Counted from the first letter of the stretch, positions 11,106 through 23,977 are shown. The stretch: DNA of 64,000 bases from Symbiodinium microadriaticum (GCA_001939145.1 LSRX01000833.1:84521-148520); one strand, 5' to 3'. Made by a program: numbers and translations. Notes: generated by a model from the sequence alone, not told the origin.

Positions 11106-14100
11106 GCACTATGCAGCTGCTGCAGCTTGTGTTCACACTTGCATCTGTGTCTGTGCCGCAGTCGTTCATATTGTGCCTGCCTCGTCAAAGCAAGTGTGTT
11201 GCGGATCAGGCTTGCTTCCTGTGTACGTAATGGAGTTCAGCAGTTGATGCCGTGGTTGTAGTACTCCAAGGCAACAATGAGACATCGTAGCCCAATCCGG
11301 GCACGCTTCTAGTGGGAATGTACATGCAAGAACAAAGGCGAGCGTGTTTTTGAAGTATGGGTCGGTTGCATGTTTCCGGCATTCGACAACTACGAGAGTT
11401 TGGTTGAAGCCTCAGAAAGTCCCTTGTTCTTTGCTCCTGTCACGCAAAAAGAGAATTCGAGTGCCTTTGGTTTCACAGCTGCCACTTGCACGCGAGGGCA
11501 GAAGAGTTAACACAGACCATGCTAAGGTCGCTCGGTCACCACAAACGTAACCAGTGTTCTTGTCACGTCAGCCCCGTCTTGAAGAATGGAAAGATGTATG
11601 TATAGCATAGATGTTTGTAGATGTGATGAGTTGGATTGGCTACCCAGCGAAGCTGCTGAAGCACAGCTGACTGAAGCTGACAGCCGAATTAGCTAGGAGA
11701 GGCTAAGAATGGCTTCATCATCCTCCTGACAGGGCAAGGGACATCCACCTTCCTTCCTCAATGTGTAGTCTGTTTGGTTGTATTTTGGTGATCCTGAAGG
11801 TGTGGCTTGCCCTGGTGTCCGAGTCGCCCCATGGTACAGAAAGCGCAGAGCAACGCCAACAAGAGCTTCAACCGGAGAGTAGATACTGCCATGAGAGAAA
11901 GAATGCTCGGGCTGCCACTTCCTTGCACTTATGGGAATTCGACCTATGCAAAGATGCGGCAAAGACATGCCACTGCGTGCGCTGCCCCGCTCTTTTTTCA
12001 TTGCGATGCTAATTCTTGGCCTGCGCGCTGCCAGGCCATGCGGTCGTGATCGGTCGCGCGTGTTCAGAAAAGGCGGGTTTCAATGGGGTTCAATAAGGCC
12101 AGAAGTCTGCCTGTGCTCTTTCGCTCAGTGCCTCCCTGTCAGGCCGGGCCATGGCGCTGTCATGCTTGTCTCACCTTCATGAGATTCCGGAGTAGAGTCG
12201 AAGTTAGTCTAAGTCTGAGTCTCTGTCATTAGGGGTTAGGCAGGGGAGTGTTGATGACAACTAAGGTACGGAGTTGCCACAATGTTGGACAGAACACAAG
12301 CACGTTTTTTCTGTGCACTGCTGAGAAAGTTGGGGGTACTGTGAGCGGGTGCTTTGTGCAACGACACACCTGGCAGCTTCATCGAAAATTGGTTACGAGA
12401 TCACCCAGAGCATGAATGCATATTTGTGCGTAATCTAACGCCCTTACGGCCGAGGCAAGCTTTACCCTGTCAGAGCTCCAGCATCACATTAAGGACGACG
12501 GGCGAAATTCTAGAATTCTCTCAGTCGACCCACAACAGTGCGTTTGAGAGAGGACGATGAACTCCTGCCTCCGGCTCGGCTGTCGCAAGGTTGGAGTCAG
12601 CTTCGTCCTGTGTCACCAGTGTTACGCAATTAACAAGCAGATTCCGAGGCTGGCAGTGTGGGGGCGTGTCTTCGACGTCTCCAGTGGGAAGGCATGGTGC
12701 ACGCATCATGACACGGGAAATGCGCTACATCAGCTGTTGAAAAAGTCGACGGACACGTGGTTGCTTCCCATCAGGAGTTCTACGGTGAAGGTCAGGGATA
12801 TCGGCTCTTTGCAGGACCTGCTTTCCGTTGGGAGACGGAAGCTGTCAAACACAAGTGAGGGATGATAAACACCCCCGAGAGCATTTCATTAAGTAGATGC
12901 GCCCGTATTTCGAGAGCAATCGAATTCCTTGTGCAACGACAAGAGTAGAACAGAACGATAACGAATGTTCGCAACATGAGCTGTTAGCTCAGATCGTACA
13001 GTCCCAAAGTTCTGTAAAACAATAAGAGTAAAGTAAAACGATGTCTACGATTACCATGTTAAGGGTCAAGCAAACGGGTGGGGGTTTTCATGCACCCTCA
13101 AGTGTATGCCATGGTTCAGTCCGACCGAAATCGAAGTCCTGCCGACAAAGACCTGCTGGCTGACATCGTTTAAGATCAAGTTCTCTGCAGGACACGACTG
13201 CACTCGAGCCTTCGCGTTGACGAGACGCCAGGCATGTGCCTCGGAAACATGCAGCCCGGACAATCCGTTTGGCCAACGAGCATTGACCCCGACTTATCCA
13301 CAAACGCCCGGGATGCCTCAAACCTGTTGTGCTGGATGAGGCAGTCGTTGCAGACGCACGATACCTGATGTCCTAGCTTACTGTTTACTCAACTCGTTTT
13401 AAGTCTTTGGCTTTTGCCGACAGCACCGTCCACAGTATGACAGCGCACACATCGCTGTAGCTCGATCAAAGATTTGGTCTTTCTCTTTGCAATCTGAGGC
13501 TTTGGGAAGCACGCGAACTCACACTGGCTTTCCCAGACATGGCTACAGACAGAAGATCACCAGCCCAGGGCGCGGTACAACCTTCCGCTCTGCCTATAAA
13601 GACCATGTTTGCCACACAGGGTCATGGCCTAGGGTAGCAATGCCTCTAGACAAGTTGTTGATCCTGAAATATGGTTACAATACCCTATTCGGAGCGAGCT
13701 TGAGGCAGCGATCCCCCTTGTGGAGCTTTAGATACCGGAGGAACTTGAGGCATGTTACACTTTGAAGATGGAGATCAATGCAGGAAGCCATCTAATCTCA
13801 ACCAAAACAAATCGGTGGTCTCATGCAGAGCATGTCGATCGAAAAGTGGTGCGTGTAGAGCTGGGCCGGGCAATTCAAAGTTGTAACTGAAACACCCATC
13901 ACGATGTTCCGTTCGCAGCCGCTGCGCATTCGTTGCGAGCCAGACTCTGTTTAAGGTGGACATGTTGGACCAGGGCCCCAGCCTCGGCGGACTCGGACCC
14001 GCCCGCTCTGACGCTGAGTTGTGCAGAATGGCTAGGTCTGGAGGATCTCAGTGACAAGCAGCTTCGGCATCTGAACCGGAGCCTGGACTTAGTCTGGCTG

Positions 14101-17100
14101 CGATAGGAAAGCGTGTCGGCACAGCAACAGACGAAGTCCGGCTGCCTTGCGAGTTGCACATCGCGTCTCTGTGTGTGTGTGTGTGTGCGTGCGCGCCAAG
14201 TAGTTCAGGAAGCACGCGAAGAAATAATGGCTGGCCTTTATTATTGTTTTTGTCCTCCCCCCCCGCCGGACATTATTATCATTGTTATCATTACTTTTTG
14301 TCCCCGTTCTCAAAGTAGTAATAATGCTACGGGGGAGAGGGCTGTAAAAGAAAAAATAGCAGGCAGCTCCGCCCCCCAGCCCTTCCCTGCCCCTCTTCCC
14401 GATCCCAAAATAATACTAGGGGATGTTTCGCGCCCTCAAGTAGTTGGTCCACAAGCTCTCAGCTTGCATTGCTTTTCTACACTGCGGCTACCAAAGGACG
14501 TACTGGGAGACCTACGTGGCCAAGTATCCTGTGGCCCCAAGCTTATGAGTTTCTCCAAATTCGAGATTGTCGAGGAGAAGCGGCAGAATCGAGCCAGGCC
14601 GGCCCCTGACTGTGCATGAATTCGACTTCCCAGGTGGGCCGTCTTCTTGACCCACCTTACGATCCCAAGGACTCGTGCACGAGGGGTTCAAACTGCTTCT
14701 AGACCTATCATGTCATCAAGACTTAAGGGTTTCTTGTACTCTAGCAAGAGAGTCATCAGGATCATGTTAACAGAAAGGCTCGGGGTAGCTCAGGACTACG
14801 ATAACTTTGCCGGGCTCCAAGCTTCAGCTTGAGCTTGTTTCTGTGGCTTTGCACAAAAGTGAAACGTGGGCACATCTTCTGAACGAGAAGAAAGGATTGG
14901 CAAGCAGATGCGTATTGCAGTGCAGAACAAGTCAGTGGGCCATCGCCGTCGGAGGCTGGACCCTACAGTGCCATCCGACGTACGAGGCATGAAGCATAGT
15001 CTGTGACCATCAGGGGTGGGTGCTGCGCCTTCATGCAAAACGACAAAACTGTGAGGCCGAGCCTTGGTGAAGAGAGGCCGCGGGAATCCAGGCCAGTCCT
15101 GCTGTACATGTGAGGCTCTGCTGCTACTCTGCTCTGGTAGGGGCAGCACGTTTCCGGTGTCTGGCTTGGGTTGGGTCTTGAGCGTTCGCAGGTGTCCGGT
15201 CACAAGGGCTGCCAAGGCAGTGGGGAGTGCCATTGCAATGGCCCGAGCGTGCTGCAGTGCTGCCGCGCAGGCAATGGAGAAGCAGTGTCGTTTAAATGTG
15301 TGTGTGTGTGTGTGACTTAACAGATGCAACTTCCAAGGCCAATCTTATTCCGAGGCAGCTCTTGCCAAGGTGATGCAGGGCACTCAGGAAGCCTCTCAAG
15401 CTAAAAAAGCTCTGGTGTTGATGCCCTGCCCGGGGCCACGAAAATTCATCCTACTGGTAGAATACCCGGCCTAGATCGATTGCCGCTCTGCTCAGGTGTG
15501 GTGTCGACCTCCACGGGCGGTCGTGAGCGAAATCATTTCGCTCGAAGGAACTTCCTTCTGTTGTCTCTTCCTAACAAGAGAGTAGGTTGGAGTGTAAAGG
15601 AGCCCCTGGCCTCCTCCTAGGTGGAGTAGAGATGCCAGGGGTTCGAACATGTTCTGACGTCCAAAAGGATGATCAGTGCTCGGTGCTCTCATGACCCTTG
15701 CAAGCTGCCAGGTATGCCAGTGAGTTCCCCGTAGCGAACACCTCTGCCTCCTTTGAAGCTTCTGCCGCAAGGGCGGCCGTTTGCGCGACACGGCTCTACT
15801 CAGCCGAAAACGCCTTTGGTGTGTGCCACACTCTCGAAGATCTTACAGTGGAAGAAGGTAAGCTTGTCCGGGTCCGACTTCGCTGGCTCAAAGCTCAGTC
15901 TGTGGGAGCACTTGCGTCCCCGGTGACCACTTCCTTTTGAGGACATGGAATCCCTTGGCATTCACGGTCGTCGTGCAAGAAAGCTGTCGAAGCTCTCAAC
16001 CGATGCAAGGACCAACCAAAGCATTCATCATGATGGCCAACATGGAATCCGCTCCAGTTTTCGTGTTCGGGGCTCAACGGAAAGCCGGCGCCACAAAATT
16101 GTTGCAAAGGGTGAAGCTGCTTCGCCTGCGCAGGTCTCGCTCTCTGCTTTCTCAATGGTGGGCCTCAAGCTCAGTTGCCGTCAGCTTCGAGTGCAGACGT
16201 GAAGAAGTTACGGACCTGTTTCCTTTGGTGTCACGGGAGTTGAGGTCCAGGGTCATCGAGTTGCGAGCCTCAGCTGTGGCAGCTGTAGCATGCAGAATCA
16301 TCTGCATCACAATGCAAAGATTCGATGTCTGAGCCGAGGTGGGCCTTTGCGTGCTTCTACTGCTACTGCCACTGCTGGGCCTACTGCTGTGAACGTGCAA
16401 TGCTAGCATCTTCACGGATCCTGTGCCTCGGCTGAGCCCAGCAGACGTTCTGTTGATGTTGTTCCGGGAGCACGTGGTACAGCTATCGGGCATATCTTTA
16501 GCCAGACTGTGGCTACGGCATGCTTGGGCGTGCGGTGTGCTTGGGCAAACTTCGGCTTGGCGGCGCCTTCTGCCACTGCCTGTGCATTGAGAACCCACGA
16601 CTCCGCTGAAGAGGATTTTCCCCCGTGCCAGGATGCGCCTGTGTTCATATTGACAGATTCAGGAACTACAGCCCGCACTCATGCCGGCTGCTTTCGGGGG
16701 TGTCTATCCTACCTGCAAGTCGTGCTTCGCTGGAAATTCAAGCGCCAGCGCATAGGACCATATAAGACCCGAATCTTCAGACTTGAGCACGAGTCCGAAA
16801 CCTGGTAGATGTGCGTGGCATGGCAGTTTGATTTCCCTGGAGGCATCGTGTGTTTTGTCCGCACGCGGCAGTCCCTGCAGCTTGGCCTTCGGGAGCCTTC
16901 AATGTGAGCGCTGTTGGACTTCGAAGGTATGAAATAAGCTAGCGACGGCTGTGCTGTTTGTTCCCTACTTTGTCTTATGTTCTAGCTCTGCCAATCATCC
17001 TTCAGGGGGCATTCTTGTGCAAGACTCTCGAAAGCCAGCTTCCGCGTTCATTTGTGACCGCGGTGATGCAAGCTTGAATCAGGAACTGGACCAGTTCATC

Positions 17101-18639
17101 GGCAGCAGCGGCACGCCGTGTTCGTCACCGGAGGCAAGTGAGCGATGCGAGTCGCGATTGGAAATGTCAAAGTGTAGTCTCGACAGACGGCTACAAGGGG
17201 CTTAAGACAGTTTCTAAACTCAAGAGCAGAGCGGAAGGGCCACCCCGTCCTGCGCCACGTGCAGATGCCGCTGCTGCGTCTGACTGCTGCGCACTTTCGC
17301 CTCTGGTTCTTGAGGCGACATGTCTGCGGATCCGCACGCCGTGTCACAGCTCGCACATAATCTGACGCCTCGAGCTTTTGCCAGGAAGTTCTCCTCAGGA
17401 TGCAGTTATACAGCCTGTGCAAGATGTCGTTCTGATACGGCTTCGGAAAGCATGAAATCATGAAGTGCAGAACTGTCACAAGCGGTCGCTACCCAGGTGC
17501 TGGGCACTTCTCCAGGCTTTACTTTCAGCCAGCTAAGCCCGGGCCTTTGCTTGCTGTTCCTTCGCCAGCATGCCGAGCCGTTGTCAAAGCTATCGGAGTA
17601 ACAGAGGGGAGCTGGACTCAGGTGAAGCCTATCGCCGTTCAGCAGCAACTGCTGAGGAGGCACCTCCGAGTGCAGGCGCCGCCCTGGATCACCGCCGGTG
17701 TAGGATTCGCGGTTTTTCATGTCAGTGACACCGGTAGAGTCGTGGTGAGCAAGGGTAGTTAAGCCTGTCCGGGGTTGAACCTCTGTAGCCTGCACCATGC
17801 ACTTTACAGACTTGCTAAGTTACGGCCAGCTTTTGCCTCCTTCGGGCGGAAATCTCAAGGGCTCGTCTGCAACAAACTGTTTTCGATGGAGAACAGTTGG
17901 AAGCACCTTGTCGGCTGATCACGAAAGCTCTCCCCCCAGAGAGGCTTTCGTTTCAATAGTCAGAACTTGTTCTGCCAGAAGGCATAGTTGGTGTGGGCCA
18001 GATTTCGGTCCGGTTTCGGCAGCTAATCCCCTTGCTGGGGGAGGGAATTTGGGGCGTGTCCGCTGTCCGCCTGCCTCCTTTTTCCACTCTGGCGGGCTTG
18101 TTTTGAAGGGTGCACTATAACACGCCTTCATGGAGAAACGGACTCTCGATGATGTTCATGATGTCTGGGGTGTTGGGGTGGGGAAGGGGGAGAAGGGCAG
18201 CGTCCATGATGCGCTCACATGTTTCAAACCTCAACCCGGCAACCTCTCCGCCTCGGCCTTCTTGTGGCTCCAGCGGGTGGGCGCATTTGACTGGCAGGCA
18301 AACAGAAATTTCCCGGCAATCGGGTGTCCAAAATGAACTGCTGGTGTTCCAAACTCCATTGGCTAGATCCAGCCGTTTTGGTGGTCAGGGGTTTGCGCCT
18401 TCAACTCCACAAAAGCATCACTGGGTCATGAGCCTTCAGGGTCCGCTGAGCTGTAACTATAAGTGGCTCAAGTACTCTGAAGAGTCTAGTGGTGTGTTGG
18501 GGGGTTATGGGGTGCGGTGTCTTGGGTTGCAGTGTCGATGTGCGTGGTGGGTGCAACGCACAACTTACTTCAAAAGTATCCTTTAACCCTGAGCTTAGGC
18601 AATCGAGGGTCAAGTACTCGGCGTTCCCAAAGCCCCTTA
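11106..18639. other. Long region without an assignable gene
   Basis: Many frames of 60-180 codons occur on both strands, usually in antisense pairs. Plus-strand frames at 15698-16332 and 16509-16808 have acceptable composition and could be exons of one unknown gene, without a motif. GT tracts occur at 14168-14195 and 15297-15315. A C-run followed by ATTATTATC/ATTGTTATC words lies at 14235-14300. No gene is claimed. Confidence 0.45.
12557..12865 (+). CDS. Small frame with a cytochrome b5/MAPR-like heme-domain motif (weak)
   Basis: A 102-codon plus-strand frame contains Leu-Ala-Val-Trp-Gly-Arg-Val-Phe-Asp-Val-Ser-Ser-Gly-Lys. This resembles the G-x-V-(F/Y)-D-V-(S/T) core strand and turn of cytochrome b5-like and MAPR steroid-binding domains. 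The match is one short motif: the downstream Gly-Pro-Gly-Gly-Pro stretch expected in MAPR proteins is absent, and a His-Asp-x-Gly-Asn-Ala-Leu segment only vaguely recalls the usual Asp-Ala-Ser/Thr-Arg-Ala. It could be a single exon, a decayed copy or coincidence. Confidence 0.22.
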   Translation: MNSCLRLGCRKVGVSFVLCHQCYAINKQIPRLAVWGRVFDVSSGKAWCTHHDTGNALHQLLKKSTDTWLLPIRSSTVKVRDIGSLQDLLSVGRRKLSNTSEG

Positions 18640-19018
18640 CAAACCCACTATGGGTTTTAGGGTTTAGGGAACTATAAGGGTACTACAGGGTTTAGGGTTT
18701 AGGCTACTTTCAGGGTACTAAAGAGTTTAGGGCTTAGGCTAGTACAAGGCCACTATAGGGTTTAGGGTTTAGGCCACGGGTTTAGGCGATTATAGGGGTA
18801 CTATAGGGTTTAGGCTACTGTAGGGTTCAGGGTTTAGGCTACTATAAGGGTACTATAGGGTTTAAGGTTTAGGCTACTATAGGGGTAGTACTATACGGTT
18901 GAAGCTACTCTAGGGGCAGTATAGTGTTTAGGCTACTATTGGGTTTAGGGTTGAAGGTTTAGGCTTACTATTGAGTTTAGGATTTAGGGTTTAGGCTTAT
19001 GGGTTTAGGGTTTAGGCT
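18640..19018. repeat. Degenerate telomere-like TTTAGGG block
   Basis: About 380 bases are dominated by GGGTTTAGGGTTTAGG words alternating with TACTATAGGG or CTACTATAAGGG. TTTAGGG is the plant-type telomere heptamer and has also been reported for dinoflagellates. The heptamer never runs for more than two or three perfect units, so this is a mixed, diverged array: an interstitial telomeric sequence or subtelomeric repeat, not a functional chromosome end. It continues directly into ordinary sequence at 19019. Confidence 0.88.
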
Positions 19019-19059
19019 ACAAAATTACATAGAGCTCTGCGTGCAGCGAGTCTGCAGTA

Positions 19060-19200
19060 GTGACCATGACCATGACAGTACGTACATGCATGCGTGCTTG
19101 CATACGTACATGATCACACACGTACAGACATTTACATGCACACCTATATGGGCACCTAAAAGCAGACAGCATGCATGCATGAATGCATGCACGTCTTTCA
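19060..19200. repeat. ATGC/ACGTAC-rich simple sequence
   Basis: Clusters of CATGCATGC, ACGTACATG and TACATGCAC words, all self-complementary or nearly so, follow the telomere-like block. No coding signal is seen. Confidence 0.75.
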
Positions 19201-19719
19201 CGTCCACGATGTTTGCAACACCACTCACCACGAGAAGTCGGAGTCCACTCATGTTTCAATTCTTCTGTTCTCAATGTGAATATACTGTATGAAATTCTTC
19301 GTCGTGTAGAAATCTCAATGACTTGATCCGATGCAATGTTTGAGAATTCTGAAAGAATCGCTCCAACTGTTTGTATTTCAACTAACTCCCTCGCCCACTC
19401 ACTCACATACTCGCAGTCAAAATAATAATCAATGCTTTGTCAGTCACTCACAGTCTCTGTCCCTGTCCCTCTCGCTCTCTCAGCAAGTAAAGCCTGCGGA
19501 CTCGGAGAGAAGTGTTTGTGTATGTTGGGTTTAGATGGCAACAGGTCTACAGCAAGTGATACACAAGTTTTTTCAGGCCGCCGTGTTGTCAGTCGTGACG
19601 CGCTCGAAGCTTCAGCCCTCCTCCACGATAGCATCATCAGCCGGCTCAGCCTCATCACCCTCTTATTCGCTGCCTTCCGCCGTAGAACCATGACCCAAAA
19701 GGTGTTTATATAGACACGA

Positions 19720-20135
19720 GAGTGTTGAGTCCCAGCACTGGAGGACCCGAAAGTGCTGAATCCCAGCGACGGAAGACCCGAAAGTGTTGAATCCCAGCGA
19801 TGGACGACCTGAGAGTGTTTAATCCTAGCGACGGAAGACCCGAGAGTGTTGAATCCCAGCGACGGAAGACCCAAGCGTGTTGAATCCCAGCGACGGAAGA
19901 CCCGAGAGTGTTGAGTCCCAGCGACGGAAGACCCGAGCGTGTTGAACCCCAGCGACGGGAGACCCGAGAGTGTTGAATCCCAGCGACGGAAGACCCCAGA
20001 GTGTTGAATCCCAGCGACGGAAGACCCGAGAGTGTTGAATCCCAGCGACGGAAGACCCGAGAGTGTTGAATTCCAGCGACGGAAGACCCGAGAGTGTTGA
20101 ATCCAGGGAGCTCCCGACAAGTGTTGAATCCCACC
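19720..20135. repeat. 31-bp minisatellite, about 13 copies
   Basis: Tandem copies of a 31-base unit that begins GAGTGTTGAATCCCAGCGAC and ends GGAAGACCCGA. Full copies start at 19751 and every 31 bases after it to about 20090, with more diverged copies at each edge. Most copies differ from the consensus at one to three positions. Because 31 is not a multiple of three, each reading frame visits all three phases and three units encode 31 residues. The minus strand is open in all three frames across the array (Ser-Arg-Val-Phe-Arg-Arg-Trp-Asp-Ser-Thr-Leu and similar). Confidence 0.95.
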
Positions 20136-22188
20136 TGGGATTGATGAGGTCAAGTTTCAAGCAAGAAGCTAATGCGACATGTTGCGCGGCTTGAAAGTGC
20201 ATGCCTCAACTGCGCATGCAACCTGTGAACACATGCCATGCAGCTAGAGCTTTCGTCACCTCCCTCCGGGTCTCAAGTAGCACATGGACTTGAAGAAGAG
20301 CGGCCAAGTTGCTCCTGGAAGTGAAACATCTTGCATCAAGCCAGATTTGCACAAGTGTCAGACGTTGGAGGTACGGCTTTCAGGCTCAGCAATCTGTTTC
20401 AAATCGCAACAGCATCTTACAGGGAGCCACAGAACTACCCTTTTGCGTTCAATTCGCTTGCTGGACGGGCGACATGCCTCTGCAGAAGCCCGCAGATATT
20501 CAACGCAACCACACATCGAACCTTGCAGCAGATCTGATTTCGCAGTCCTTGCAACGCCCAGCAAAAATCCAGCGCCGAGCTGCTACACCCAATTCAAGTC
20601 ACACATGGCAAGTTCGCACATTTCGTGCTCGAGATTTTGCAAGCGTTTTTGGTGTTCGTAGAGCCCGGTCCCTGAGGCGCCGCAGCCGTTCGCCGAAGCG
20701 CGGCGGCTTTTGAGGTGCCAGCTTTCACGTCCTTTCTTTTCAGTGGTTGCATTGGCGCTTTGCTGGATGTACATTTTCCTATTCAGATGTCGAAGATGGG
20801 CTTCTGTTCGGCCTCTTGTGCCAGGGATTCGGATTTGGTTTGCTGCACGAATTGCTTCCGAGATCGAAGGCCTCCAGTCAAGAAGCCACTGATCCTGAAA
20901 CTTTTCATTGACGCCCGAAGCCCCGAGCCTCAAGCCCGGGTGGAGGCATTGAGCTGGGAGCTGCCAGGAAGAGGTGCCGTTCCTTAATGGTGTTTGCGAT
21001 GCAAGTGGGATGAGCAATGCTAGTACTGCAGCTTGAGAACAGATTCTAGAAGTGACTCGGACTCCTTTGGAGATAGTGGAAGGCTTGGCCTCGAGCTCTG
21101 AAGCGCCGCATACAGCAGCGCTTCACCGACTGGGGAAGATTCTTGGCTGGATTTTGGATCCTTCCCGTCTTTTCCTGAAACCTTTGAAGTGGGGCTGAAG
21201 ACGTCACATTTCAGCTGAGGCACCTCCTGCCGGCCCGCACACAGCGATGCCGTGAGCCACGCTCTCTTTCAAGCAGGACTGACTGCAGCTGATTGGAATT
21301 CGCCTTATGCCTTGGCGAGCATCCCTGCTTAGCCGGAGGAGAGAGCCATCACGGCTGCACTCTGCACTGAGACGCCTCCGCGACGCCTGGCTGCACGTAC
21401 CACTGCGGATTGTTTGATGCAGGGCATGCTTCGCGGAGCAATCACATCACGGCATGCTGTTGTGTCTGAGCCACCTTGCAACGTTAGCTCTTGATCGAAT
21501 TTTAGGTTTCTGGTGCTTGCCAAGACGCCCTCTTAAGTTTGCGGTTGATGTGGGATGAATCGGAGATTATTTCAAGACGGGTGTTTGAGAAAATCCACGG
21601 CATACTCTCTAAATTTGAACCGCATACATGGGTGACGAACCTCAGAACCTTGCCTGGTGTTTCATTTTCAGGCTGCTTTGCAGCGGCTGCCACCCCAGCC
21701 CCGTGAAGAGGGTATCCGGGCACTGAGCCCCGAGGCCTGCAAACACGTTCTGCTGGGCACCGTTGATGTAGAGGTTGTTAGAGTTTGGAAGTTGCTGCGG
21801 GGGGGTTCATGGCGTTGTGCGGTTTCGAGGGACATTGACATTCGCAACGCTTCCGTGCGGAGGTGCGCTGGCAGCTGCTGAAGTTCATGGAGGCCCGAAG
21901 GTTCGAAACAGGGCAAAGCAGGGAGCTGGTTGGGGCTCTATTGGATTTCTTGGTTTCAGCAACGACGAGCGAGCGGGCCTTCAGCTTGAAGCCCGAAGCT
22001 TAATCCTGGATCCTTCAGTTTAACTCCCAGCAGCGGAGCTGAAGCACACGCGACACGAAGGAGGATGCCAACCATGGGAACCCAACGTTTTGGTGCATGC
22101 TTGTGGGTTTGAGGTTGCTGAAGGCTCATTCAAAGGCAGTCCCTGTCAGCAGCACAAGCGCAAGAGCCCCCCAACTTCCTGACGATCA
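20136..22188 (+). other. Unassigned region with weak plus-strand exons
   Basis: The clearest coding-like piece is a plus frame ending at 20713 whose last residues are Arg-Arg-Ala-Arg-Ser-Leu-Arg-Arg-Arg-Ser-Arg-Ser-Pro-Lys-Arg-Gly-Gly-Phe-stop. This Arg/Ser tail resembles RS-domain C-termini of splicing regulators, but no RRM domain was found upstream. Plus frames at 20715-20987 and 21657-22023 have mixed composition. These may be exons belonging with the 292-codon frame downstream; no junctions could be defended. Confidence 0.28.
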
Positions 22189-23067
22189 ATGCCCCCCGAA
22201 GCTTCAGACATTGATGAGGCCTCGGCGACTTCGGCTTCTCCGAAAATTGGGCCGAAGCCGACCAAGCGGACCAAGTCATCAGAGCCCAAGACCTGTGGCT
22301 TGCAGCAAAATCGGCAAGGGCTCTTCCGAGCCAAAATCAGCTTTGAACACATTCGGCTGTACAGCTCTTACACCTTGCCGCGAGCAGCAGTGGAATACCA
22401 CATACTTCTGGTGAGGCTGAGGCAGCTAGTGATGATGAACACACCTCAAGCCGCCAGCGCCAGCGAGGGAGTCTCCGAGCTTTGTGAGGCGTTTGCCACT
22501 GCTTTTGCAGAGTTAGAGCGGGAGCCCGTCGTCAACATGAGACCTCGTGATTGTCTAAGTGGAGAGCAGGGCTTGAACTGCTTCTTAAAGAAGTATGGAA
22601 TCCGAAGCTATCTCAGCATTCATGTGGCCCGCTGGTTAGGATCAAGGCATGTGTCGTCACCTGTTCTGCCCCTGGGGGACGTTCTCACGCTGCGGCAGCA
22701 ACTACTTCTGGCCCGGAGCAAAGGCTTGGAACCCTTTCGTGATGCGTGGCTTAAGATGCTGCAGAGACTGGGGCACTCTGCCTCTGGCTCTGGGAGCTCT
22801 GGGCACAGCCACTACGCCGCAGACACCTTCAAGGATCAAGTGCTGCAGATGAATCCGTGTGTCTGCAAGAAGCGACGACGCGCAGCTGAAGCACTGCATG
22901 AAGCGATGGGTCGACAGAGGTCTGCTGGATTGCGAAAGCAGGCGGTCTCCAGAAAGAGACAGGACGCTGTCGCAAGGCTGAGAGCTGCCTCATGTGCGAC
23001 AGAGCGAGCATTGGCAGCCTGCAACGTCAAGCGACACTCAAGCAGCCGCAATGTCCGTAAGACATGA
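22189..23067 (+). CDS. Hypothetical 292-residue protein with basic C-terminus
   Basis: An uninterrupted plus-strand frame, among the longest in the window, ending TGA at 23065-23067. The N-terminal 60 residues are Ser/Pro/Lys-rich and look disordered. The middle (about 65-200) has alternating helical segments including Cys-Glu-Ala-Phe-Ala-Thr-Ala-Phe-Ala-Glu-Leu. The last 75 residues are strongly basic, with Lys-Lys-Arg-Arg-Arg near residue 227 and many Arg/Lys/Ala. The lack of in-frame stops across 879 bases and sensible composition favour a real gene or its main exon. I recognise no family; the basic tail suggests nucleic-acid binding or nuclear location, as inference only. Confidence 0.5.
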   Translation: MPPEASDIDEASATSASPKIGPKPTKRTKSSEPKTCGLQQNRQGLFRAKISFEHIRLYSSYTLPRAAVEYHILLVRLRQLVMMNTPQAASASEGVSELCEAFATAFAELEREPVVNMRPRDCLSGEQGLNCFLKKYGIRSYLSIHVARWLGSRHVSSPVLPLGDVLTLRQQLLLARSKGLEPFRDAWLKMLQRLGHSASGSGSSGHSHYAADTFKDQVLQMNPCVCKKRRRAAEALHEAMGRQRSAGLRKQAVSRKRQDAVARLRAASCATERALAACNVKRHSSSRNVRKT

Positions 23068-23977
23068 CTTAACCTGAAGAAGTTGTACCACCGCGCCGCA
23101 CAGACTTGGATGCTGCAGCTCAAAAAGCCGTTGCCCAAGACATCATGAGCTTTGTTCCTTCGAGATTTATGCAACCGTCTCCGTCTCTCCGGAGTAGAAA
23201 GAGACAGCCACACGAGTCTATTTATCATCTTGTTGTTATTCGACATCTGTCCGAAGTCTGGATACCACAGAAGTAGATGCAAGCTGAGGCCTCCTGTCGG
23301 TGCCTGTCACGGTGAGCAGCTTATTTACACTCCAAGTCCAAAAGGATGCAGGCTTGAAGCTTGAAGCTTGTCGGGGCTTGGGGCAACACTTCCAATCCCA
23401 ATGCACATAAACAAGTCCCTGGATGGATCAATGTGGTCATGATATTGCACCCTGCATGGGCAGGAGAGTTGTGCTTGCCACAGTTCTGTTACACTGGGAC
23501 AAACGCAGTTCTGTCTCTAGCATGTTTTGGACAGGCAACGCAGAATCTGTGGGTTCCAGTCCGGCGCAAGGCCCAAGTACGCAGAGAGCGCGGCAGACAA
23601 TGCCTTGAGTACCGAGCCATGGTCGGAGGTCGTCGGAGGACACACCTTCACCTGTGTACACTGTTATGTGCAGCTTGGGTCCTTGCCCTGCTCTTGGACG
23701 CGGACAACAGCTCGAGCACCTTTACAGCCCCTTGCCTCCAGCAAGTCACGAAGATACTCCTAGAGACAGTAGGTCCAAGGTTTGCTACACACGAGAGTGG
23801 ATGCGGCAAGCAGATGCCGACGGCATGAAGTCCAACGGCTGTGATTACCCTTGCTGACTTTTGTTTCACTTTTAGTTTCCACATTCAGGAATCAGTGGCG
23901 ATAGAAGCCCTTGCAACACAACGTGTGGTGCAGAGCTTGTGCTTGTTTCATCCTTTTTCTTTCTGTCTCATTTCCAG
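23068..23977. other. Intergenic or intronic, no recognised gene
   Basis: Overlapping short frames on both strands, the longest being plus 23361-23828 (155 codons), without a motif. A pyrimidine-rich stretch at 23940-23976 ends TTTCCAG and serves well as the acceptor of the exon that follows. Confidence 0.4.

Noticed and set aside
19440-20153. 237-, 142- and 125-codon minus-strand frames as genes
   Set aside because: They arise from the 31-bp minisatellite, which lacks stops in every minus frame; kept as a repeat, with expression left as a question.
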